Assembly: GCF_000732925.1 (NCBI RefSeq)
Contig: NZ_CP008953.1
Location: forward strand, 5,890,001 to 5,954,000
DNA from: Amycolatopsis japonica
Lineage (GTDB): Bacteria; Actinomycetota; Actinomycetes; Mycobacteriales; Pseudonocardiaceae
Direction of reading: 5' to 3'
Length of the DNA stretch: 64,000 nucleotides
Shown: piece by piece, positions 41,368 through 49,490 of the stretch
Layout: every line of letters begins with the position of its first letter
How positions within the stretch are numbered: position 1 is the stretch's first letter
The notes under the pieces: generated by a model
The model's database searches: none
What the model saw: only the letters and a program-made list of their open reading frames with translations
What the model was told of the DNA's origin: nothing
Translations under genes and position numbers: made by a program

Positions 41368-42680
41368 ACGGCGCCTTCCACGGCCCACCGGCCCGAGCGC
41401 CACCGCACCAGCAGGGTCGCCAGCCGCAGCAGCATGAACAGCGAGAGCCCGGTCCAGATCCCGGCCAGCCCCCAGCCGAAGGCGAGCGACAACCAGATCA
41501 GCGGCAGGAACCCGACCGCCGCGCTCAGCAGGGTCGCGTTGCGCAGGAAGGCGGCGTCGCCCGCGCCGAGCAGGACGCCGTCGAGCGCGAACACCACCCC
41601 GGCGATCGGTTGCAGCGCGACGAAGAACCACCAGGCGTGCGGGATCTGGCCGAGTACGGCCGCGTCCGAGGTGAACACTCGCGGCAGCACCCCGGCCACG
41701 GACGCGAACACGACACCGAGGAAGCAGCCGAACACCAGGCCGTAGACGGTGATCTGGTTCGACACGCCGCGCGCCCGTTTGCTCGCCCCGGCGCCGAGCG
41801 CGGCGCCCACGAGCGACTGCGCGGCGATCGCGAGCGAGTCCAGCACCAGCGCGAGGAACGTCCAGAGCTGCAGCACGACCTGATGCGCGCCGACGGCCTC
41901 GGTGGACGTCCGCGCGGCGACCGCGGCGGCCGAGACGAAGCACGCCTGGAACGCGAGGCTGCGCAGCACCAGATCCCGGCCGAGGCCGAGCTGGGCGCGC
42001 ATCACCTTCGGCTCCGGGCGCAGCGGGACCCGCTCCCGCACCAGGGCCGCGATGAACAGCGACGCCGAGATCACCTGCGCGACGACGTTCGCGATCGCCG
42101 AACCTTCCAGCCCCCAGTCCGCGCCGTACACCAGCACCGGGCACAGCACGGCCGAGATCCCGTTGCCCGCCAGGACATAGCGCAACGGTTTCGCGGAGTC
42201 CTGCACGCCGCGCATCCAGCCGTTGCCCGCCATCGTGATCAGGATGAACGGCGTGCCGAACAGCGCGATCCGCAGCCAGGAGACGGCGGCGTCGGTGATC
42301 GCGGCGTCTCCGGACAGGACGCGGGCGATCGGCGCGGCCAGCAGCTGCCCGGCGACGATCACCACCAGCCCGACGATCACCGCCAGCCAGGTCGCCTGGA
42401 CGCCTTCGCGCACGGCGTCACCACGACGGCCGGCGCCGTGCAGCCGCGCCGTCCGTGAGGTGGTGCCGTACGACAGGAACGTCAGCTGGCTCGAAACCTG
42501 CGACAGCACGACACCGCCGACGGCGAGACCCGCCAGCGGCAGCGCGCCGAGATGCCCGACGACGGCCGTGTCCACCAGGACGTACAGCGGTTCGGCGGCG
42601 AGGACGCCGAGCGCGGGCACGGCGAGGCCGAGGACGCGTTTCGGCGGGACGCGTTCGTCGGGTTCGGAAGCTTCAGGCAC
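41358..42680 (-). CDS. dinF: MATE-family efflux transporter (DinF-like)
   Basis: This 440-residue, 12-helix multidrug and toxin extrusion protein has helix 1-2 VLGLAVPALGVLAAEPLYVLVDTAVVGHLGALPLAGLAVGG split by conserved Asp and a second half repeating GAHQVVLQLWTFLALVLDSLAIAAQSLVGAALG. In mycobacteria a dinF gene follows rbfA-nrnA directly; here it is separated from nrnA by an 8-kb envelope block. The GTG start is followed by MATE sequence at once. The stop is inside a palindromic element. Confidence 0.9.
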   Translation of the reverse strand: MPEASEPDERVPPKRVLGLAVPALGVLAAEPLYVLVDTAVVGHLGALPLAGLAVGGVVLSQVSSQLTFLSYGTTSRTARLHGAGRRGDAVREGVQATWLAVIVGLVVIVAGQLLAAPIARVLSGDAAITDAAVSWLRIALFGTPFILITMAGNGWMRGVQDSAKPLRYVLAGNGISAVLCPVLVYGADWGLEGSAIANVVAQVISASLFIAALVRERVPLRPEPKVMRAQLGLGRDLVLRSLAFQACFVSAAAVAARTSTEAVGAHQVVLQLWTFLALVLDSLAIAAQSLVGAALGAGASKRARGVSNQITVYGLVFGCFLGVVFASVAGVLPRVFTSDAAVLGQIPHAWWFFVALQPIAGVVFALDGVLLGAGDAAFLRNATLLSAAVGFLPLIWLSLAFGWGLAGIWTGLSLFMLLRLATLLVRWRSGRWAVEGAVRV

Positions 42681-42689
42681 CCCTGGAGA

Positions 42690-43358
42690 CTAAAGGTCTG
42701 GTACGACAGTCCCATCCGCTGGACCGAAGCGGGCGTGCTTCACCCCGGTGGTGAACGCCCAGTACCGGTCCCCGTAGGACCAGTGCCACCATTCGCTCGG
42801 ATAGTTGACGAATCCGGTCGTGGTCATCGCGTCGATGAGCGTTTCCCGGTTCGCGCGTGCTTCGGCGTCGATCAGCGCGGACTCGGTGAAGCATTCCGTT
42901 CCGTACTCCGGCGGTGTCGCGTTCACGTCGGTCCCCATCGGCAGTTCGACGCCGTCGACGGTGCACAGCGTGAGATCCACCGCTCCCCCGGCGACGTGCG
43001 GCGCGACTTCGGGCGGTGAGACGTAGGTGGCGGCTTCGGCGGCCACCCGCCCGGACGACCACTCCGGGGTGGCGCGCGCGATCCTGGCCATGCTGTCCGC
43101 GAAGTACCGCTCCTGCACCTCCCTCGGCCGGAATCCCTCGACGACGAGCAGCCGCAGCCCGCGCGGGAGCTGGCATTGCGCCGCGACGAGCCGGTCCGCG
43201 ACGCTGAGCCGCACGTGCGCGAAGGCGCCCCGTTCGTCGGCGAGCCGGGGGTCGATCCGGATGGCGCCGGTTTCCCGCAGGTCCACCAGGGGTTCCCCGC
43301 ATTCCCGGACGGGCACGGCGGCGATGTGAGGATCCGACAACGACACGAACGAAGACAT
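42690..43358 (-). CDS. VanX-like D-alanyl-D-alanine dipeptidase (M15D)
   Basis: This 222-residue zinc peptidase has the M15D pattern: Arg in VEGFRPRE (about 78), first zinc site APHVAGGAVDL (His121, Asp128), and EWWHW (Glu189, His192). It would hydrolyse D-Ala-D-Ala or related peptidoglycan dipeptides. No vanH or vanA-like ligase is adjacent, so glycopeptide resistance is not indicated here; turnover is likelier. ATG 43358 has a GGGG stretch upstream. A perfect palindrome sits 33-53 bp upstream of the start. Confidence 0.87.
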   Translation of the reverse strand: MSSFVSLSDPHIAAVPVRECGEPLVDLRETGAIRIDPRLADERGAFAHVRLSVADRLVAAQCQLPRGLRLLVVEGFRPREVQERYFADSMARIARATPEWSSGRVAAEAATYVSPPEVAPHVAGGAVDLTLCTVDGVELPMGTDVNATPPEYGTECFTESALIDAEARANRETLIDAMTTTGFVNYPSEWWHWSYGDRYWAFTTGVKHARFGPADGTVVPDL

Positions 43359-43390
43359 GGACCCCACTGTCCACGAGCGTCCTTCAGGAA

Positions 43391-43411
43391 CGCTGTAACC
43401 CGGTTACAGCG
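43391..43411. promoter_or_regulatory. Palindromic operator upstream of the VanX-like gene
   Basis: CGCTGTAACC and GGTTACAGCG form perfect 10-bp arms around one centre base. It lies 33-53 bp before the dipeptidase start. The half-site also occurs at 43676-43685 (end of the SARP gene), and a close variant (GCTGTAGC) is repeated between SARP and the hydrolase gene. Confidence 0.6.
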
Positions 43412-43525
43412 GAGGTAGGGCAAAGGGTTGGAGCGCCGCCACTCGGCGTGCCGGCTCCGGATGTTGTGAAAGCCACTTTCGCAACACTTCCCGGGACTCC
43501 GCCACCCACAAGGACCGCAAGACCG

Positions 43526-43576
43526 GGGTGAAGGGGACTTTCCGCTCATGCAATGAGGGGAAAGTCCCCTTCACCC
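43526..43576. terminator. 18-bp hairpin between SARP and dipeptidase genes
   Basis: Arms 43526-43543 (GGGTGAAGGGGACTTTCC) and 43559-43576 are exact complements, and an inner CTCAT/ATGAG can extend the stem. It follows the SARP gene on the minus strand. Confidence 0.75.
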
Positions 43577-43598
43577 TGCTGATCGCCACCGAGAGCCG

Positions 43599-43653
43599 GT
43601 CCGTGAAGGCCTCCTTGAGGGACTCTGGGTCCCTCAAGGAGGCCTTCACGGAC
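43599..43653. terminator. 25-bp perfect hairpin containing the SARP stop codon
   Basis: Exact 25-bp arms (43599-43623 and 43629-43653) with a 5-nt loop. The SARP TGA (43646-43648) lies in one arm. This is the strongest hairpin in the window by arm length and small loop. Confidence 0.8.
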
Positions 43654-46600
43654 TTGCCACCCGACAAGACACCCCGGTTACAGCGGAGAGTTCCTGATAC
43701 TCCCGAGCACCGTAGGTCCGGAAGATCTCGCACGCCTCCGCAGTCATCCGCTCCCCGGCAGGCACGTCGCCGAGCGCGTCGTGGACCTCCGCGAGCGTGC
43801 GCAGGGTCCGTGCCCGGAACAGTTCGGCGCGCAGGTCGGTCCACCGCCGGAGCGAGTCCTCCAGGCAGTCTTTCGCTTGGTACAACCGGCCTTCCGCGAG
43901 ATGCACCTCCCCGACGACGCGGAGCGTGCACGCGTGGCCGAAGGCATCGCCGAGTTCACGGCAGACCTCCAGCGCGTTGTCCGCCAGCCGCCGCGCCGCG
44001 ACCGAATCCCCGCGCCGCAGCAACGCCTTGGCCAGCGCGCGTTCGGAATACGCGGCCAGCATCCGGTCTTCGGTGCCCTCGAACACCGCGAGCGCGGCAC
44101 GCGCGAACCCCTCGGCTTCGGCCCACTCGCCACGGGCCCGGTGATACAGCGACAGGCTGCGCAAGGTCAGTCCCTCGCCGCGCCGCGAGCCCGCCGCCGC
44201 GAACGACGCGCGCGCCTCGGTCAGCGCGGTCAGCGCTCCCGGGTATTCGCCGAGCTCCAGCCGCACCGTGCCGGCCAGCCGGTGGACGTGGCCCATCGCC
44301 CCCGGATCGTCCAGTTCGGACCACATCCGCCCGGCTCGATCGAGGAAGTGCACCGCCTCGGGCAGGTAGCCCTGCTCTCGGCAGGCGGCGCCGAGCGCGG
44401 CGAGGGTGGCGGCCTCGCCGCGGACGTCGCCCGCGGCGCGGAACATCGACAGCGCCTGGCTCAGATGCGCGCGGGACCGGGGGAAGTCGTCGTGTTCGTA
44501 GTACAGCTGCCCGAGCCCCGCCAGCAAAGTCGCCTCACCCAAGGCGTTTTCGGTGCGGCGGGCGGCGGTGAGCGCCGCGTCGTGGGTGCGGCGCCAGGAG
44601 CCGAGCGAATCGTCGAGCACCCGGTTGTGCCCGCCGAACGCGGTGCCGCACAAGGCCGACGAGAGCCCGACCGCGATGTCGACCAGGTCCAGCGCCGCCG
44701 CCAGTTCGACGGCGGTGGTCATCGCCTCCTCCTCGGCGCGGAACCATTCGTACGGCCTGGCCACGACCCGCCGCGCGATCTCCTCGGCGACGGGACGGCC
44801 CAGCCGGGAGGTGCCCTGGATCGACGGCACGACCGGCGGCAGGGTCTCGTTGATCCGGTCGACCAGCCAGATCCAGGCACCCAGCACCCGCTCGACGGTG
44901 GCCGCCCGGTCCGCGGCGGGCTCCTCCTCGACGGCGCGTTCCAGCGCGAACAGCCGGACGAGGTCGTGCAGCCGGTAACGCATGAGTCCCAAGGGATCCA
45001 CGCCGTCGACTTCGAGCAGCGACACGTCGACGAGGTCTTCGAGCACCTGCTCCGCGTCGTCCGGGTCGGCCTCCATCGCCGCCGCGGCGACCCACGCGGG
45101 GAAATGCGCGAGACCGAGCAAACCCAGCCGTCGCAACGCGGTCCGCGCCGCCTTGGGCAGGAGTGTGTAGCTCAGGTTGATACTGGCCCGCACCTCCTGG
45201 TCGCCGACCACCAGTTCGTCGAGGCGGCGCTGTTCCTGGGCCAGCCGGTTCGCCAGCCGGGACAACGACCATTGCCGCCGGGACACCAGCCGTGCGCCGG
45301 CGACGCGGATCGCGAGCGGCAACTGCCCGCACAGCTCGGTGATCTCGGCGGCCGAGGCTGGCTCGATGCTCGCGCGCTCGGCCCCGACGATGCGGGTGAG
45401 CAGGTCGAGCGCGGCGTCCGCGGGCAGCACCCCCAGTTCGCAGAACGTCGCGCCCGCCAGCGCGGGAAGCCGGTTGCGCGACGTGACGACCACCGCGCAT
45501 CCCGGGCCGCCGGGCAGCAGCGGCCGGACCTGGGCCTCGTTCGCGGCGTCGTCGAGCACGACGAGCGTGCGGGTACCGGCGAGCACCGTCCGGTAGCGGG
45601 CGACGCGCTCGTCGAGGGAGCCGGGCGGCGTGGTCGCGGGATCGAAGTCGCGCAGGACACGGCCGAGTACCTCTTCGGCGGTCGCGGGGCTGTCGGTGGA
45701 GCCGTGGAGTTCGAGGTGCAGTTGCCCGTCGGGGAAGTGCTCGGCGATCTCGTGCGCGACCCGGTGCGCCAAAGTGGACTTGCCCACACCGCCCGCGCCG
45801 GAGACGACGGCGACCGGCATCCCGCCCGGCCGCACCAAGGTCGCGCGCAGCGCCGCGAGTTCGGGCGCCCGCCCGGTGAAGTCGGGCGGCGGCGACGGCA
45901 GCTGCCGCGGCGTGCGGGAAGCGACGGCCGGGAGCAGGGCGGTGTCGGACCGCAGGATCGACTCGTGCACCCGGCGCAGCTCCGGGCCGGGATCGATGCC
46001 CAGCTCGTCGGCCAGCACCTTCCGGCCGCGTTCGTAGGTTTCCAGCGCTTCGGCCTGCCGTCCGGACCGGTACAACGCGACCATGAGCCCGCCGCGCAGC
46101 CGCTCCCGCGTGGGATGCAGGGCGACCAGTTCGGTGAGTTCCGCGAGCAGCCGCGGCCCCTGTCCCGCCGCCAGGTCCGCGTCGACCCGTTCCTCGGTGA
46201 CGGTCAGCCGCAGCTCGTCCAGCCTGGTCGCTTCGGCGCGCAGGAACGACTCCCCGATCCCGCCGAGCGCGGGGCCCCGCCACAGGGCGAGGCCGGTGCG
46301 GAAGAGATCCGCCGCCTCGGTGTGGTCGCCGCTCTGCGCGGCCTGCCGTCCCCGTTCCACCAGCCGCTCGAACATCCGCACGTCGAGGGTGTCCTCGGCG
46401 ACGTCGGCGCGGTAGCCGTTGCGATCGGACACGATGACCTGCGGCAAGCCCGCCGTGTCGAACGTCCGGCGCAGCGTCGCGACATACGTCTGCACCACCG
46501 CGCGGGCGGTCGTGGGCGGCTCCTCGCCCCAGATCACGCCGATCAGCCGTTCGGCGGGCACCGTCCGGCCGGAGCCCAGCAGCAGCGCGGCGAGCAGCGT

Positions 46601-46678
46601 GCGCGGTTTGACCCCCGGGAGCGCGATCGGCCCCGACGGGCCCGCCACCTCCATCGGCCCGAGCAGAGAAAACCTCAT
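43646..46678 (-). CDS. Large AfsR/SARP regulator with NB-ARC and TPR domains
   Basis: This 1010-residue transcriptional regulator has an OmpR-like winged helix (MRFSLLGPMEVAGPSGPIALPG, then KPRTLLAALLL), the bacterial transcriptional activation domain (GRQAEALETYERGRKVLADELGIDPGPELRRVHESIL), an NB-ARC ATPase (VVSGAGGVGKSTLAHRVA near residue 290) and a C-terminal array of TPR helices (residues 650-1000). AfsR-type proteins activate secondary metabolism or development in response to phosphorylation or nucleotide binding. ATG 46678 is preceded by GGAGGG. It is divergent from a secreted NlpC-like hydrolase across a region holding three copies of its likely operator word. Confidence 0.9.
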   Translation of the reverse strand: MRFSLLGPMEVAGPSGPIALPGVKPRTLLAALLLGSGRTVPAERLIGVIWGEEPPTTARAVVQTYVATLRRTFDTAGLPQVIVSDRNGYRADVAEDTLDVRMFERLVERGRQAAQSGDHTEAADLFRTGLALWRGPALGGIGESFLRAEATRLDELRLTVTEERVDADLAAGQGPRLLAELTELVALHPTRERLRGGLMVALYRSGRQAEALETYERGRKVLADELGIDPGPELRRVHESILRSDTALLPAVASRTPRQLPSPPPDFTGRAPELAALRATLVRPGGMPVAVVSGAGGVGKSTLAHRVAHEIAEHFPDGQLHLELHGSTDSPATAEEVLGRVLRDFDPATTPPGSLDERVARYRTVLAGTRTLVVLDDAANEAQVRPLLPGGPGCAVVVTSRNRLPALAGATFCELGVLPADAALDLLTRIVGAERASIEPASAAEITELCGQLPLAIRVAGARLVSRRQWSLSRLANRLAQEQRRLDELVVGDQEVRASINLSYTLLPKAARTALRRLGLLGLAHFPAWVAAAAMEADPDDAEQVLEDLVDVSLLEVDGVDPLGLMRYRLHDLVRLFALERAVEEEPAADRAATVERVLGAWIWLVDRINETLPPVVPSIQGTSRLGRPVAEEIARRVVARPYEWFRAEEEAMTTAVELAAALDLVDIAVGLSSALCGTAFGGHNRVLDDSLGSWRRTHDAALTAARRTENALGEATLLAGLGQLYYEHDDFPRSRAHLSQALSMFRAAGDVRGEAATLAALGAACREQGYLPEAVHFLDRAGRMWSELDDPGAMGHVHRLAGTVRLELGEYPGALTALTEARASFAAAGSRRGEGLTLRSLSLYHRARGEWAEAEGFARAALAVFEGTEDRMLAAYSERALAKALLRRGDSVAARRLADNALEVCRELGDAFGHACTLRVVGEVHLAEGRLYQAKDCLEDSLRRWTDLRAELFRARTLRTLAEVHDALGDVPAGERMTAEACEIFRTYGAREYQELSAVTGVSCRVASP

Positions 46679-46703
46679 CCGTCCCTCCCCCAGAGCGGAT
46701 CCA

Positions 46704-46754
46704 GCTACAGCGCGCCCCTCTCGCTGTAGCCCGCGTTGAAGCGTGGCTACAGCG
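46704..46754. promoter_or_regulatory. Three GCTACAGCG boxes between SARP and hydrolase genes
   Basis: GCTACAGCG is found at 46704-46712 and 46746-46754 (42 bp apart, four helical turns), with an inverted copy CGCTGTAGC at 46722-46730. They lie in the 130-bp divergent promoter region. The same CGCTGTA[A/G]C half-site forms a palindrome before the VanX-like gene, suggesting a shared regulator. Confidence 0.55.
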
Positions 46755-46808
46755 GCCTCCCGGAGCCTCTGTGTCGTCCACTCCACATCATGCTCAGGAA
46801 AGGTCGTC

Positions 46809-48107
46809 ATGAACAGCTCCGGTTCTCCCAGAGCGGTACGGTTCGCCTCCGCGGTCATGGTCCTCGTGACCCTCGTCGCAGGCTTGCTCACGTTCGGCAC
46901 GCGGAACGAGGCGAGTGCGGCGTCCACAGTGGGCGGCGTGATCACGCGCGCCGAGATCATCGCCCGTGCCAAGTACTGGTACGACCGGGGCGACACCTGG
47001 TACAGCCAGAACCAGGCGGACGCGATCTCCGACGGCACCGGCGGCAAGTACCGGCCCGACTGCTCCGGCCTCGTCGCGATGGCCTGGCATCTGCCCAAGA
47101 AGTCCGACGGCTGGGACCTCAACACCGGCGACTTCGAGTCCTACTCGCACAAGTCCTGGCTGCCGAGCCTGCACGATCTGCTGCCCGGTGACGCACTGCT
47201 CAAGAACGGTCACATCGAACTGTTCGAGAAGTGGGTCGACCCCAAGAACCACTCGGCGGGTGCCTGGGTCTACTCCGAGAACGACTACGGCCAGAAGACC
47301 AACCACAACACCAACTCCTGGTCGGAGATGACCACCTACCGCGGCATCCGCTACGACAAGGTCATCGAAAAGTCCCTCGACGGCGGGGACTTCGACGGCA
47401 ACGGCGTCGGCGACATCTACGCCACCGGAACCGGCACGTTGACCATTTGGAACGGCAAAGGCAGCAACAACTTCGGCACCGCAGACCCCGTGGGTGGCGG
47501 CTGGGAAGGCTTCACCCGGCCCGCCGCCGGTGATTTCAACAAGGACGGCAAAACCGACCTCGCCGCGGTGAAGAACGGCACGCTCTACGTCTGGAACGGC
47601 AAGGGCGGCAACAAATTCGGCGCCGCCGACGCCGTCGGAAGCGGCTGGGAACCCTTCACCGCACCCGTCGCCGGAGACTTCAACAACGACGGCATCAGCG
47701 ACCTCTCCGCGGTCAAAGAGGGGACGCTCTACATCTGGAACGGCAAAGGCAACAACCACTTCACCCCCGCCGACACCATCGGCGGCGGCTGGGAACCCTT
47801 CACCGCACCCATCGCGGGCGACTTCGACAACGACGGCAAAACCGACCTCGCCGCCGTCAAGGACGGCACCCTCCATATCTGGAACGGCAAGGGCGGCAAC
47901 AAGTTCGGTGCCGTCGACGCTCTCGGCGGTGGCTGGGGCGACTACCAAGCGACCCTGATGTCCCTCGGCGACGTCGACAAGGACGGCCACTCCGACCTCG
48001 GCGCCATCAACAAGACCAGCGGCACCCTCTACCTGTGGAACGGCAAGGGCGGCAACAAATTCGGCCCGGCCGACGCCCTGGGTGGCGGCTGGCTCCCCCA
48101 CTTCTGA
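46809..48107 (+). CDS. Secreted NlpC/P60-like hydrolase with FG-GAP propeller tail
   Basis: This is a 432-residue exported protein. The signal peptide spans RFASAVMVLVTLVAGLLTFG, with cleavage after EASA. The catalytic domain has a Cys in RPDCSGLVAMAWHL (Cys85) and His in LKNGHIELF (His135), fitting an NlpC/P60 or CHAP-type amidase/endopeptidase. Residues about 190-432 are five FG-GAP/VCBS repeats of about 47 residues with GDFNKDGKTDLAAVK calcium-type loops and TLYIWNGKG. ATG 46809 with AGGAAAGG upstream is used. The next gene carries an almost identical tail. Confidence 0.85.
   Translation: MNSSGSPRAVRFASAVMVLVTLVAGLLTFGTRNEASAASTVGGVITRAEIIARAKYWYDRGDTWYSQNQADAISDGTGGKYRPDCSGLVAMAWHLPKKSDGWDLNTGDFESYSHKSWLPSLHDLLPGDALLKNGHIELFEKWVDPKNHSAGAWVYSENDYGQKTNHNTNSWSEMTTYRGIRYDKVIEKSLDGGDFDGNGVGDIYATGTGTLTIWNGKGSNNFGTADPVGGGWEGFTRPAAGDFNKDGKTDLAAVKNGTLYVWNGKGGNKFGAADAVGSGWEPFTAPVAGDFNNDGISDLSAVKEGTLYIWNGKGNNHFTPADTIGGGWEPFTAPIAGDFDNDGKTDLAAVKDGTLHIWNGKGGNKFGAVDALGGGWGDYQATLMSLGDVDKDGHSDLGAINKTSGTLYLWNGKGGNKFGPADALGGGWLPHF
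47379..48107 (+). repeat. FG-GAP coding repeat, copy 1
   Basis: This 729-bp stretch encoding five propeller repeats matches 48754-49485 almost base for base, with long runs of full identity through the first three repeats. The flanking catalytic domains are unrelated. Confidence 0.9.
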
Positions 48108-48147
48108 CCGGTTCCGTCCCCACCCCACGACCTAGGAGGGTCGACCA

Positions 48148-49485
48148 GTGTCGAAGAACTTCACCCGCCGTGTGACCACGGCAGCCCTGACCGTCTTCGC
48201 GATCACCGCCCTGTCCCCCGTCGCGCAGGCCGAAGAGGAACCGGCCGGCTTGGTGACCGCCGCCTACGCGACGGCCCCGTGCGACCGCTCGGGCACGACC
48301 AGCGGCGACGCCGCCCTGGCCACGCAGCTGAACGGCACCCTGACCGCGAAGATGCGGGGATACCTGACCGCGTACCGGATGTCGTGCGCCCGCATGGTCG
48401 TCGACGCCGTCCGCGATCGCGGGCTGAGCCAGAGAGCCGCGGCCATCGCCATCGCCACGGTGATCGTCGAGACGAGTCTCCAGAACATCAGCGAGGAGGT
48501 CGATCACGACAGCCTCGGCCTGTTCCAGCAACGCGCGTCCTGGGGCAGCGCGACGAACCGGCTCAACCCCGTCTGGGCCACCAACGCCTTCCTCGACAAG
48601 ATGGTGCGGGTGTACCCGAACGGGTCCTGGAGCTCGGCGCCGATCGGCGAGGTGTGCCAGGCGGTGCAGGTCTCGGCCTACCCGGACCGCTACCAGACCG
48701 AAGCCGGTGACGCGCAGAAGATCGTCAGCGCGCTGTGGCAGCGCTCGACCACGGACGGCGGTGACTTCGACGGCAACGGCGTCGGCGACATCTACGCCAC
48801 CGGAACCGGCACCCTGACCATCTGGAACGGCAAAGGCAGCAACAACTTCGGCACCGCAGACCCCGTGGGTGGCGGCTGGGAAGGCTTCACCCGGCCCGCC
48901 GCCGGTGATTTCAACAAGGACGGCAAAACCGACCTCGCCGCGGTGAAGAACGGCACGCTCTACGTCTGGAACGGCAAGGGCGGCAACAAATTCGGCGCCG
49001 CCGACGCCGTCGGAAGCGGCTGGGAACCCTTCACCGCACCCGTCGCCGGAGACTTCAACAACGACGGCATCAGCGACCTCTCCGCGGTCAAGGACGGCAC
49101 GCTCTACATCTGGAACGGCAAGGGCAACAACCACTTCACCCCCGCCGACACCATCGGCGGCGGCTGGGAACCCTTCACCGCACCCATCGCGGGCGACTTC
49201 AACGACGACGGCAAAACCGATCTGGCGGCGGTGCGGGACGGCAACACGCTCTACATCTGGAACGGGAAGGGAAGCAACAAGTTCGGCGCCGCCGACGCCG
49301 TCGGAAGCGGCTGGGGTGACTACCACGCCACCCTCATGTCCCTCGGCGACGTCAACAAGGACGGCCACAGCGACATCGGCGCCATCAACAAGACCAGCGG
49401 CACGCTGTATCTGTGGAACGGCAAGGGCGGCAACAAGTTCGGTCCTGCCGACGCTCTCGGCGGCGGGTGGCTCCCGCACTTCTGA
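48148..49485 (+). CDS. Secreted lysozyme-like/transglycosylase-like protein with FG-GAP propeller tail
   Basis: This is a 445-residue exported protein. The signal peptide is RRVTTAALTVFAITALSPVAQA. The N-terminal domain (residues about 45-200) has RAAAIAIATVIVETSLQNI with a candidate catalytic Glu109 and DHDSLGLFQQRASWG, a pattern shared by actinobacterial lysozyme-like or transglycosylase-like proteins. The C-terminal five-repeat FG-GAP region is nearly identical to that of the preceding gene. AGGAGGG lies before GTG 48148, and the gene follows 40 bp after the first hydrolase, so they form an operon. A wall-degrading or remodelling pair is likely. Confidence 0.82.
   Translation: MSKNFTRRVTTAALTVFAITALSPVAQAEEEPAGLVTAAYATAPCDRSGTTSGDAALATQLNGTLTAKMRGYLTAYRMSCARMVVDAVRDRGLSQRAAAIAIATVIVETSLQNISEEVDHDSLGLFQQRASWGSATNRLNPVWATNAFLDKMVRVYPNGSWSSAPIGEVCQAVQVSAYPDRYQTEAGDAQKIVSALWQRSTTDGGDFDGNGVGDIYATGTGTLTIWNGKGSNNFGTADPVGGGWEGFTRPAAGDFNKDGKTDLAAVKNGTLYVWNGKGGNKFGAADAVGSGWEPFTAPVAGDFNNDGISDLSAVKDGTLYIWNGKGNNHFTPADTIGGGWEPFTAPIAGDFNDDGKTDLAAVRDGNTLYIWNGKGSNKFGAADAVGSGWGDYHATLMSLGDVNKDGHSDIGAINKTSGTLYLWNGKGGNKFGPADALGGGWLPHF
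48754..49485 (+). repeat. FG-GAP coding repeat, copy 2
   Basis: This is the 732-bp counterpart of 47379-48107 with one additional codon in the fourth repeat (VRDGNTLYIWN). The high nucleotide identity points to recent duplication or ongoing gene conversion. Confidence 0.9.
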
Positions 49486-49490
49486 AACGG

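Noticed and set aside
42690..43358. Glycopeptide resistance cluster (vanHAX)
   Set aside because: Only the VanX-like member is present; the neighbours are a MATE transporter and a SARP regulator.
43781..46729. Long plus-strand frame opposite the SARP gene
   Set aside because: It shows Arg/Gln/Gly-rich shadow composition and no domain, while the minus strand has complete SARP, NB-ARC and TPR domains.
43646..47125. Longer N-terminal extension of the SARP protein
   Set aside because: The upstream frame runs through the divergent promoter and into the opposite strand's gene. ATG 46678 has a good ribosome-binding site and begins the winged helix.
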